Positions 50,909-57,388 of a stretch of 57,388 nt of DNA are shown here, piece after piece. This stretch comes from Acidobacteriota bacterium (GTDB lineage Bacteria > Acidobacteriota > UBA6911 > RPQK01 > DATIPO01). The notes under the pieces were generated by a model. That model had not been told where the DNA came from. It made no database searches and saw only the letters and a program-made list of their open reading frames with translations. Position 1 is the stretch's first letter, and each line of letters starts with the position of its first letter. The stretch covers positions 1 to 57,388 of the forward strand of contig DATIPQ010000139.1 of assembly GCA_035471785.1 (NCBI GenBank), read 5' to 3'. Made by a program: the position numbers and the translations under genes.

Positions 50909-52708
50909 CTACAGATTGGCTACGTCGCTGTCTCCCATCTCCACTCCGCCCTCCGGAAAATACTCCTTCCAACGCCGGCTCACCATCTTGGCCGTATTGG
51001 GATCGCAGAAGAGCTCCTCCGGGTAGTGAGGCTTGATGCGGGCGTCGATGCAGATGGGCTCCTGGTATCCCAGGTGATGGCGTTTCACCGTCAAGCGGCG
51101 CGAGTAAATGTCTCCGGCGGGTTCGAAGCGGGTGAAGACCGTCCACAGGAAGCGGGGCCCGGTGGAGACGGTCTTACGGCTGTCGTCAACCAGGATAAGC
51201 AGCGGGAAGTCCTCGAACTCAGGCCACTCGGTCATTCGCTGGGCCTGTTGGGGCTCGTCCTTGAAGGGACGGCCCTGCAAGACCAGGCAGCCCGGAGTGT
51301 AGAGGTCGGCCCGCTCCACACCTTGAGGCAGTTGTCCGTTGAATTGAGGCGGGAGCCGGCGCTGCTTCTCGCCCAGTCCCAGGAGGATCCCCTTGCTGCC
51401 CTTGTTGACCTCGGGTCCGCTGTAGTCGAGGGTATCCATGGAAAGGTTGGAGAAGACGTAGAGGTCGCGGCTGAAGTCGGCCCTTTCCAGAATGTAGGTG
51501 AGCACTGAGGGGAAGTCGGCCAAGTCGAGAGGGCGGTCCAGGGCCAGCAGGAACTTGGTCAGCGAGAGCTGTCCTTCGCCCAGGATGCGGAAGGCCGATG
51601 CCATGGCTTCCCGTCCGTAGCGCTCACGCAGGACGGCGGCGCTGAGAGCGTGATATCCGGTCTCGCCGTAGCTCCACAGATCGATGACCCCGGGCATCAC
51701 CAGCGGGAAAAGGGGCGAGAGCAGTTCTTGCAGGTAGTCGCCGATGAAGAAGTCCTCTTGACGGGGCTTGCCCACGACGGTGGCAGGATAAACGGCGTCG
51801 CGGCGATGGTAGATCTTATCGATGTGAAAGACGGGATAGTCGTGGCGCAGCGAGTAGTATCCGTAGTGGTCCCCGAAAGGACCTTCGGGAAGTCGCTCGT
51901 AAGGCGGCACCCAACCCTGAAGGGCGAACTCGGCCTCGGCCACCAGGGGGTGAGGGTGGCCGTGCGGGGATGAGGCCATCGGCAGGCGCCGTCCTTGCAG
52001 CAGGGAGGCCAGGATCAGTTCGGGTACGTTCTCCGGCAGAGGGGCGATGGCCGAGAGGATGAGGGCAGGCGGTCCGCCGATGAAAAGCGTCAGAGGTAGG
52101 GCATCTCCACGCTGCTCGGCTTTGTGGTAGTGAAAACCCCCTCCCTTGCCGATCTGCCAGTGGACTCCGGCGCTGGAGTCAGAGTGGCGCTGCATGCGGT
52201 ACATGCCCAGGTTGTGCTGCCCGCTGTCAGGGTCTTCGCTGTAGACCAGCGGCAGGGTCACAAAGGGTCCTCCGTCTTCGATCCAGGACGTGAGCAAGGG
52301 CAGACGGCTGAGCTGGGGCGGGTCTTGAAGCGATTCAGCGACCGGCGCCGAAGAGCGCCGTTTGAGGCCGAGGTGGAGGGCCTGTTTGAGCAGTCCGCGA
52401 TGCTTCCAAAGCAGCGAGGGCTTGGGAGGGATGAGTTCTTCCGGCGCCCGGGCGGCCAATTCGACGAAGCGCTTGGGCTTGTCGCCGAAGGCCAGATCGA
52501 TGCGCTCCTGCGAACCGAAGAGGTTGGTGACGACCGCAAAGGCGCTGTCCTTGACGTTCTCGAAAAGCAGCACCGGCCCGCCGGCGGCGATCACGCGGCG
52601 ATGGATCTCGGCGATCTCCAGGTAGGGGTCGACCGCCGCCTCAACGCGCCGCAGCAGACCCCTTCGCTCGATCTCTTCCAGGTATTCTCGCAGATTGGTG
52701 AACGCCAA
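50909..52708 (-). CDS. UbiD-family decarboxylase
   Basis: A 599-residue prenyl-FMN-dependent decarboxylase of the UbiD family. Typical segments are MAFTNLREYLEEIERRG at the start, the NLGMYRMQ and GVHWQIGKGG stretch near residues 165-195, APLPENVPELILASLLQG near 225, the AEAEFALQGWVPP region with the conserved Glu, and EGPFGDHYGYYS near 280. UbiD enzymes reversibly decarboxylate aromatic or alpha,beta-unsaturated acids; UbiX, which makes the cofactor, is not nearby. TTG 52708 is chosen as the start: GGAGG lies 4 bp upstream and the protein then begins like its relatives. It follows the thioredoxin-reductase gene by 62 bp on the same strand. Confidence 0.9.
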   Translation of the reverse strand: MAFTNLREYLEEIERRGLLRRVEAAVDPYLEIAEIHRRVIAAGGPVLLFENVKDSAFAVVTNLFGSQERIDLAFGDKPKRFVELAARAPEELIPPKPSLLWKHRGLLKQALHLGLKRRSSAPVAESLQDPPQLSRLPLLTSWIEDGGPFVTLPLVYSEDPDSGQHNLGMYRMQRHSDSSAGVHWQIGKGGGFHYHKAEQRGDALPLTLFIGGPPALILSAIAPLPENVPELILASLLQGRRLPMASSPHGHPHPLVAEAEFALQGWVPPYERLPEGPFGDHYGYYSLRHDYPVFHIDKIYHRRDAVYPATVVGKPRQEDFFIGDYLQELLSPLFPLVMPGVIDLWSYGETGYHALSAAVLRERYGREAMASAFRILGEGQLSLTKFLLALDRPLDLADFPSVLTYILERADFSRDLYVFSNLSMDTLDYSGPEVNKGSKGILLGLGEKQRRLPPQFNGQLPQGVERADLYTPGCLVLQGRPFKDEPQQAQRMTEWPEFEDFPLLILVDDSRKTVSTGPRFLWTVFTRFEPAGDIYSRRLTVKRHHLGYQEPICIDARIKPHYPEELFCDPNTAKMVSRRWKEYFPEGGVEMGDSDVANL

Positions 52709-52770
52709 GGCACCTCCAGCCAAAGGGATCGCTATGCTCGGCAATTGTAACGAATCCGTTCTTGTCGGGC

Positions 52771-53823
52771 TTAGATGAGCCCCTGAGAAGCCAGCCAGCG
52801 TTCGGCGTCCAGAGCCGCCATGCAGCCCGTTCCGGCGGCGGTCACGGCTTGCCGGTAGTGATCGTCGGCCACGTCACCGGCGGCGAAAACGCCTTCCACC
52901 GAAGTATCGGTGCGAAAGGGGCGCACCCACTTCACGTAGCCGACTTCGTCGGTCTCGAGTTGGCCGTCCAGGAAGGTGGTGTTGGGCATGTGGCCGATGG
53001 CCAGGAACATGCCCGAAGCTTCCAGCTCTTCGGTCTTCGCCTCTTGCGTGGTGCTGCGGATGCGCACCGACTGCACGCCGTCCTCTTCATTGCCCAGCAC
53101 TTCGTCCACCACCGAATCCCATTTGACCTCAATCTTGGGGTGGTCGAGGGCCCGTTCGGCCATGATCTTGCTGGCCCTGAATTCGTCGCGCCGGTGAACG
53201 ATGTAGACCTTGGACGCGAATTTGGCCAGAAAGGTGGCCTCCTCCATGGCGGAATCGCCGCCGCCCACCACCACCAGAGGATGATTGCGGAAACGCGGCA
53301 AGGCCCCGTCGCAAACTGCGCAGGCCGATACGCCGTTGTTCTTGAAGCGCTCTTCCGATTCCATCCCCAGGTACTTGGCGCGGGCGCCGGTGGCCAGGAT
53401 GAGGGCCTGGGCTTCCACTTCCTCCCCTTCCAGGCTGGTGAGCTTGAAAGGACGCTGCGAGAGATCGGCCTTGACAATGTCGTCGGTGATGACGCGGGTG
53501 CCGAAGTTCTCGGCCTGCTGGCGCATCAGCTCCATCAACTCGGGACCCGAGACGCCTTTCTTTTCGTGGGGGGCCATGTACTGGCGGCGTTCCTTCTCGA
53601 TGGAATCGTCCAAGTAGCCTTCAAGGTTGCCGGAGGGAAAGCCGGGATAGTTTTCAACCTCGGTGGTGAGGGCTAACTGACCCAGCGGAAGGGTCCCCTT
53701 CTGGCGGTTTTCTTCGGTGGGGGCTCCCTCGAAGACCAGCGGTTGCAGATCGGCCCGTGCGGCGTAGATGGCGGCCGTCCATGCGGCGGGCCCCGATCCG
53801 ATGATTACGACTTTCTCAGCCAT
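52771..53823 (-). CDS. trxB: thioredoxin reductase
   Basis: A 350-residue flavoprotein. The FAD-binding motif [16 protein letters not shown] is at residues ~9-24, the redox-active CAVC in [11 protein letters not shown] near 165, the NADPH site [19 protein letters not shown] near 185, and the second FAD motif [21 protein letters not shown] near the C-terminus. It reduces thioredoxin with NADPH in the cytoplasm. GGGAAGAG lies upstream of ATG 53823. The first 110 residues contain an extra stretch ([20 protein letters not shown]) that makes it some 30 residues longer than the E. coli enzyme. Confidence 0.95.
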   Translation of the reverse strand: MAEKVVIIGSGPAAWTAAIYAARADLQPLVFEGAPTEENRQKGTLPLGQLALTTEVENYPGFPSGNLEGYLDDSIEKERRQYMAPHEKKGVSGPELMELMRQQAENFGTRVITDDIVKADLSQRPFKLTSLEGEEVEAQALILATGARAKYLGMESEERFKNNGVSACAVCDGALPRFRNHPLVVVGGGDSAMEEATFLAKFASKVYIVHRRDEFRASKIMAERALDHPKIEVKWDSVVDEVLGNEEDGVQSVRIRSTTQEAKTEELEASGMFLAIGHMPNTTFLDGQLETDEVGYVKWVRPFRTDTSVEGVFAAGDVADDHYRQAVTAAGTGCMAALDAERWLASQGLI

Positions 53824-53851
53824 GGCTCTTCCCTGCTCTTCCTGTATTGAA

Positions 53852-53879
53852 AGCGCCTCAAGGCGCTCAAAGTTTTTTT
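53852..53879 (+). terminator. hairpin between the anti-sigma and trxB genes
   Basis: AGCGCC-TCAA-GGCGCT (53852-53867) is followed on the plus strand by CAAAG and seven T. No plus-strand gene lies just upstream, so it more likely works on the minus strand at the end of the sigma/anti-sigma operon, where only TTT follows. Orientation is uncertain. Confidence 0.4.
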
Positions 53880-53974
53880 CTGGTACAGCGACGAAGTCTA
53901 GCCGCTACTTCCTGCCCTTTCAACTGACAGAGTTGAGATGAGGTGCAACGCTTGTGCGTTTCAGGTGCATGGCC

Positions 53975-54748
53975 TTACGGCCTCTGGGCCAGCAAGGCGA
54001 TGCGGGAGCGGTCGGAAACCACCACGCCGCCGGGCTGCTCGACGGTGACGGCGAACATCTGGGGCTGGAAGATCCGCAACTGGGCCCGGATGGGCAGGAC
54101 GATCTCGGCCTCCTGCGAGGGGACGTCGAAGACTCCTCCACTGACCGGAAAGCGGTCATCGCGCAAGCCGTCGAAGATCCAGAACTGGTACTGGGCCTGG
54201 GAAGCCTCGTTGGCAACCAGACCGGAGATCCGTATGTAGCCTTGCTGACGCGAGTTGCTCCACACTACGTCTCCGGAGGCATCGGCCAGTGAAGCCTGAT
54301 CGTCGGTGGGCGTCCAGGAGGCCACCATCACGTCGTCGGCTTCCTCCAGCAATTGCTGACGCTGCTCGGCCCAGTTGCGGGCTGACTGGTCATCCAGGAG
54401 CTGGTCCTGGAAGAGGATGAGAAAGGCCAGCAGGACCCCAGCGGCGGCCAGCCATCCGGCCCACATGAACCAACCGCCCGAGGACGCCTGGGCAGAGTCC
54501 ACCGGGCCTCGGGCGGGTGCCGCGATGACGCGGCGGGCGTCGGCGGCAATCTTGTTCCGCAAGGCCTGAGGGAGTTTCTCTTCCCGGCCATAGGCCGTCT
54601 CGATGGCGGCAGCGGCATACTCGAATTCTTCCTCATCGAAGCCGGCTGGAGCCTGCCGCAGCAACTCCTCCAACCGGCGGCGCTGTTCGGCCGTCAGAGG
54701 CTGCGAAGCCTTGAGAATGAGCAGCTCTTCAAGACGCTTCATGCTCAT
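53975..54748 (-). CDS. RskA-like anti-sigma factor
   Basis: A 257-residue single-span membrane protein. The cytoplasmic N-terminus (~1-88) is helical and Glu/Arg-rich (EELLILKASQPLTAEQRRRL) but has no zinc-binding HxxxCxxC. A TM helix follows at ~92-113 (FMWAGWLAAAGVLLAFLILF). The external domain (~125-257) is RskA-like (IRISGLVANEASQAQYQFWI, then VPSQEAEIVLP and FAVTVEQPGGVVVSD). It would hold the ECF sigma factor at the membrane until a signal arrives. ATG 54748 overlaps the sigma-factor stop by 4 bp. Confidence 0.85.
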   Translation of the reverse strand: MSMKRLEELLILKASQPLTAEQRRRLEELLRQAPAGFDEEEFEYAAAAIETAYGREEKLPQALRNKIAADARRVIAAPARGPVDSAQASSGGWFMWAGWLAAAGVLLAFLILFQDQLLDDQSARNWAEQRQQLLEEADDVMVASWTPTDDQASLADASGDVVWSNSRQQGYIRISGLVANEASQAQYQFWIFDGLRDDRFPVSGGVFDVPSQEAEIVLPIRAQLRIFQPQMFAVTVEQPGGVVVSDRSRIALLAQRP

Positions 54749-55290
54749 CGCTTTCTCGCCTCCTTTCCTTGCGCCAGGTAATCACGGGCTTTCTTCAAGC
54801 CCCGCGAGATGTAGGACTTGACGGTCCCCAGCGGAGTACCGGTGGCTTGTGAAATCTCCACGTGAGTGTAGCCGTAGCAAACGTTCATGATGATGGCGCG
54901 GCGCTCGGCGTCGGACAGCTCGTCCAGAGCCCGGCTGGCCAGCTTGGCCTCCAGGTTGCGCTCCAGGCGCCTGTCCCCGCGGCTGCCGGGATTGTCACGC
55001 AGGACCTCGAGTGAAAGTTCCCGAGGACGGTTGGCCGTGCGTCTGAGAAGGTCGATCATGCGGCGGCGCGCGATCATGGCGATAAAGGTTTTCTCGGAAG
55101 CCTTGGAGGGATCGAAGCGGGCTGCCCGCTGCCAGAGATGGAGGAAGATCTCCTGAACGGCGTCCTCGGCCTGAGCGTTGCTGGAGGAAAAGCGGCGGGC
55201 GATGCTCCACACCAGACCTCCGTAGAGGTCGAGGCATTCCTCCACCGCGGAGGTATCTCCTTGCGCGATTCTTGCCAGGATACCGCCCAT
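54745..55290 (-). CDS. ECF-type RNA polymerase sigma factor
   Basis: A 181-residue sigma-70 family protein with region 2 (AVEECLDLYGGLVWSIARRF, DAVQEIFLHLWQ, TFIAMIARRRMIDLLRR) and region 4 (LSDAERRAIIMNVCYGYTHV, followed by EISQATGTPLGTVKSYISRG). ATG 55290 follows GAGGAACG by a short spacer; an in-frame start at 55359 has no such support. It is co-transcribed with the RskA-like anti-sigma gene (4-bp ATGA overlap). The divergent TPR and DUF4331 genes at 55452-57388 are likely targets, since this neighbourhood recurs in related genomes as I remember it. Confidence 0.92.
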   Translation of the reverse strand: MGGILARIAQGDTSAVEECLDLYGGLVWSIARRFSSSNAQAEDAVQEIFLHLWQRAARFDPSKASEKTFIAMIARRRMIDLLRRTANRPRELSLEVLRDNPGSRGDRRLERNLEAKLASRALDELSDAERRAIIMNVCYGYTHVEISQATGTPLGTVKSYISRGLKKARDYLAQGKEARKR

Positions 55291-55451
55291 CGTTCCTCGC
55301 CTCTGACCGGCCCCGATACCGGCCCCCTGCGCCTTTTCTCCTGAGTAGTGGCAAAGCATAGCAGATCCGCCTGTACGACGATCAAGCGATTTTAAAAATT
55401 ACCCGCCACGCATCCGAATGCCACCTTCTCACGAACCTAGTACGCGAAATC

Positions 55452-56822
55452 ATGAAGAAACAGACGCATTCGAAACTGCTTTTCCCCTTCGGGTTGCTTC
55501 TGCTCGGCGCCGTCCTGACGGAAGTGGGTAGCTTTTCCCAAACCGGTGGGGAGAGCGCGGCGACTTCCCTTCCAAACACCTTTCACTTCGATTCTCAGGA
55601 CTGCCGGATGGCTTTGCTCCCTCATGCCGGGGGGGATGATCTGGACCGTCAGATCCGGGACCTGCAAGCAGCCCTGCCGGAGATGCCTCGGGCCTGGCAA
55701 GGCCTGGAGCGCCTGGGTTGGCTCTTCGTGTCCAAGGCTCGCTCCGGCTATGACCCGGGCTACTACACCCTGGCCCAAGCCAGTGCCCGCTGCTTGCAGG
55801 AAGCCGTCGGATCTCGGCGGCTCCCCGCCGCCATGCTGCTGCGCGGCCATGTGCTCCATAGCCTTCACAAGTTTCAACAGGCTGAGGCGCTGGCCCGCGA
55901 CCTGGTGGAGGTGCGCGGCGCTTCCTACGATTTCGGACTCTTGGGCGACGTGCTGCAAGATCAGGGAAAAATTCAGGAAGCGGCCCAGGCCTATCAGCAC
56001 ATGGCCGATCTCAAACCGGGCCCCAAGGCTTACAGCCGCGCGGCCCACATCCGCTGGGTGTTGGGCGACCTGGAGGGAGCGGTGGAACTGATGACGGCCG
56101 CCGCCACCGCCGGCGAGCGCTCTCCCGAGGCCGCGGCCTGGGCATTCGTGCGGCTGGGCTGGTATCAACTGCAGGCAGGCCAGGTGGAAGGCGCTCAGGC
56201 TTCCGCTCTCAGTGCCGAGACCCTGCGTCCCGGCTACGCACCGGCGTTGCTGCTGCGCGGACGAGTCCTGCTGGCTCAGGGCAAAGAAAGCAAGGCGCTG
56301 CAAATGCTGCAGCGCGCAGCCGCCCTCAATCCCCTTCCCGAGTACGCTTGGGCCCTGGCCGATGCTCTCCGAATCAAGGGCCAAGCGCTGGAAGCCGACG
56401 AGCTGGAGCGAGCCCTTGTGCGCAACGGTGTTTCCGACGATCCGCGCACCCTTGCCCTTTTCCTGGCTACCCGGCAGCGGGAGGCCGAAAAAGCCGTCCG
56501 GCTGGCCCGCGAGGAGCTGGAAGCGCGGCAGGACGTCTTTACCTATGACGCTCTTGCCTGGGCTCTTCACCGGGCCGGCCGAGGTCAAGATGCGCGGGAC
56601 GCCATGCGCCAGGCCCTCTCCCTCAACACCCGTGATGGACGCCTCTTTCTCCACGCCGGACTGATCTTCGGCGGGCACGACAGCAGCCGCGCTGCTGCTT
56701 GGCTGCGGCAGGCCCACGAAATGCGTCAGACCCTTTTGCCCTCGGAAATCGAACTGCTCGATTCGGCCCTGGGAAACCCTAACCAACCAGACTTCGTCAA
56801 ACCGACTTCTCTAGGAGAATAA
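55452..56822 (+). CDS. secreted tetratricopeptide-repeat protein
   Basis: A 456-residue protein with an N-terminal signal peptide or anchor (residues ~8-27, LLFPFGLLLLGAVLTEVGSF). Most of the rest is TPR solenoid: recurrent helix pairs such as AMLLRGHVLHSLHKFQQAEA, GKIQEAAQAYQHMADLKPGP, LLLRGRVLLAQGKESKALQM and DALAWALHRAGRGQDARDAM. TPRs mediate protein contacts. The stop TAA touches the ATG of the DUF4331 gene, which is preceded by AGGAG inside the end of this gene, so the two form an operon. It diverges from the ECF sigma gene. Confidence 0.88.
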   Translation: MKKQTHSKLLFPFGLLLLGAVLTEVGSFSQTGGESAATSLPNTFHFDSQDCRMALLPHAGGDDLDRQIRDLQAALPEMPRAWQGLERLGWLFVSKARSGYDPGYYTLAQASARCLQEAVGSRRLPAAMLLRGHVLHSLHKFQQAEALARDLVEVRGASYDFGLLGDVLQDQGKIQEAAQAYQHMADLKPGPKAYSRAAHIRWVLGDLEGAVELMTAAATAGERSPEAAAWAFVRLGWYQLQAGQVEGAQASALSAETLRPGYAPALLLRGRVLLAQGKESKALQMLQRAAALNPLPEYAWALADALRIKGQALEADELERALVRNGVSDDPRTLALFLATRQREAEKAVRLAREELEARQDVFTYDALAWALHRAGRGQDARDAMRQALSLNTRDGRLFLHAGLIFGGHDSSRAAAWLRQAHEMRQTLLPSEIELLDSALGNPNQPDFVKPTSLGE

Positions 56823-57388
56823 ATGAGACTCAAGACTCCCCTGCTCTGTCCAACCGTGTTGACGGCCTTAGCCTTCAGCGCCGCTTTGATGGCTTCAAGC
56901 CACATGGACGCGCCGCTTATCACGCTGGACGATGCCGCCAACACGACCGATGTCTACGCTTTTCGCAGCGACGATTCCTCCAACCGGTACTTGACCACCG
57001 CCCTGGCGGTCTATCCCTTCGAGGAGCCCGGCATCGGGCCCAACAAGTACAACTTCGATGACAACGTGCTCTACGAGATCCACGTCGCCTTAGGGGACGA
57101 TCTGGCGGCGGGACGCGCCACTCTCACCTACCAGTTCCGCTTTCAGACTTCCTTCAAGAACCAGGCAACCATTCTGCAAAGCTATCTGGGCGTGGTCGAG
57201 AACGTCGACGACGCGGCTCAGAACCTGACTCAACGCTACACGGTCACCCGCGTCGACAACCGCACCCAGCAGGAGACCATGCTGGGCGAATGCGTGGTTC
57301 CTCCCAACAACCAGGGCATCGCCACGCCTTTCTATAACCGCGGCAACGACGGCGAGAATCCGGCCAAGGAAGGCGTCTCCCAGTCCTC
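56823..57388 (+). CDS. DUF4331 family secreted protein, 3' end cut by the window
   Basis: The first 188 residues of a DUF4331 protein. It has a signal peptide (TVLTALAFSAALMASS), followed directly by SHMDAPLITLDDAANTTDVY and AFRSDD, the family hallmark. Then come FDDNVLYEIHVALGDD and YQFRFQTSFKNQ. DUF4331 proteins are exported, are often found with TPR proteins and ECF sigma factors, and have no known activity. ATG 56823 lies 5 bp after AGGAG and directly after the TPR gene stop. The frame is open at 57388. Confidence 0.92.
   Translation, partial: MRLKTPLLCPTVLTALAFSAALMASSHMDAPLITLDDAANTTDVYAFRSDDSSNRYLTTALAVYPFEEPGIGPNKYNFDDNVLYEIHVALGDDLAAGRATLTYQFRFQTSFKNQATILQSYLGVVENVDDAAQNLTQRYTVTRVDNRTQQETMLGECVVPPNNQGIATPFYNRGNDGENPAKEGVSQS

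Overview
The window looks like chromosomal DNA of a GC-rich soil-type bacterium, most probably an Acidobacteriota. The best clues are two full-length ADOP-type (MacB/FtsX-like) permeases with the characteristic N-terminus, a form II cox gene set in S-L-M order, and several short promoters placed almost on the start codon. This is inference from gene content; no rRNA, tRNA or single-copy marker other than tyrosyl-tRNA synthetase is present.

Layout. (1) 1-3241: an array of promoterless, same-direction gene cassettes separated by integron attC sites (664-766, 1591-1680, 2089-2221, 3144-3241). It carries an unknown protein, an FRG-domain protein, a two-TM protein and another unknown; the integrase must lie outside the window. 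(2) 3330-5354: two minus-strand genes, one unknown and one an XRE/DnaA-domain-IV protein. (3) 5539-6243: a PIN toxin/partner pair ending in a fifth, very clear attC, then a frameshifted methyltransferase relic. (4) 6828-7491: a VapBC pair. (5) 7659-16631: housekeeping-type genes (SpoIIE phosphatase, YceH, ADOP permease, CtpA-like protease, GH3 glycosidase).

(6) 16776-25193 is the most unusual part: a minus-strand cluster that reads as an uncharacterised RiPP pathway. From upstream to downstream it has an FNR-like regulator, a PqqD-type recognition protein, a radical SAM/SPASM maturase, a 70-residue Cys/Gly-rich precursor peptide, an ABC exporter, a second radical SAM/SPASM maturase and an ADOP permease. 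A perfect dyad (TGTCAA-N4-TTGACA) lies between the regulator and the biosynthetic genes and is a candidate operator.

(7) 25365-39884: sodium/solute symporter and BadF-type sugar kinase (divergent), a large S41 protein, a penicillin-binding transpeptidase, a 1480-residue DUF11-repeat protein with an IPTL-type sorting tail, an AI-2E family permease and a histidine-kinase-like protein lacking the phospho-acceptor His. (8) 39940-45459: coxG-coxS-coxL-coxM-coxD for a molybdenum hydroxylase of the CO-dehydrogenase form II type, interrupted by tandem and REP-like repeats and followed by a broken toxin-antitoxin remnant where coxE would be expected. (9) 46187-57388: a secreted FAM20/HipA-like kinase, zinc-ribbon membrane protein, Kelch protein, TyrRS, a candidate small RNA, UbiD, thioredoxin reductase, an ECF sigma/anti-sigma pair, and divergent TPR and DUF4331 genes, the last cut by the window end.

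Two dispersed short repeat families (43563/45993 and 6764/50711) and at least seven genes with TATAAT-like hexamers 6-10 nt before the start codon and no Shine-Dalgarno run through the window.
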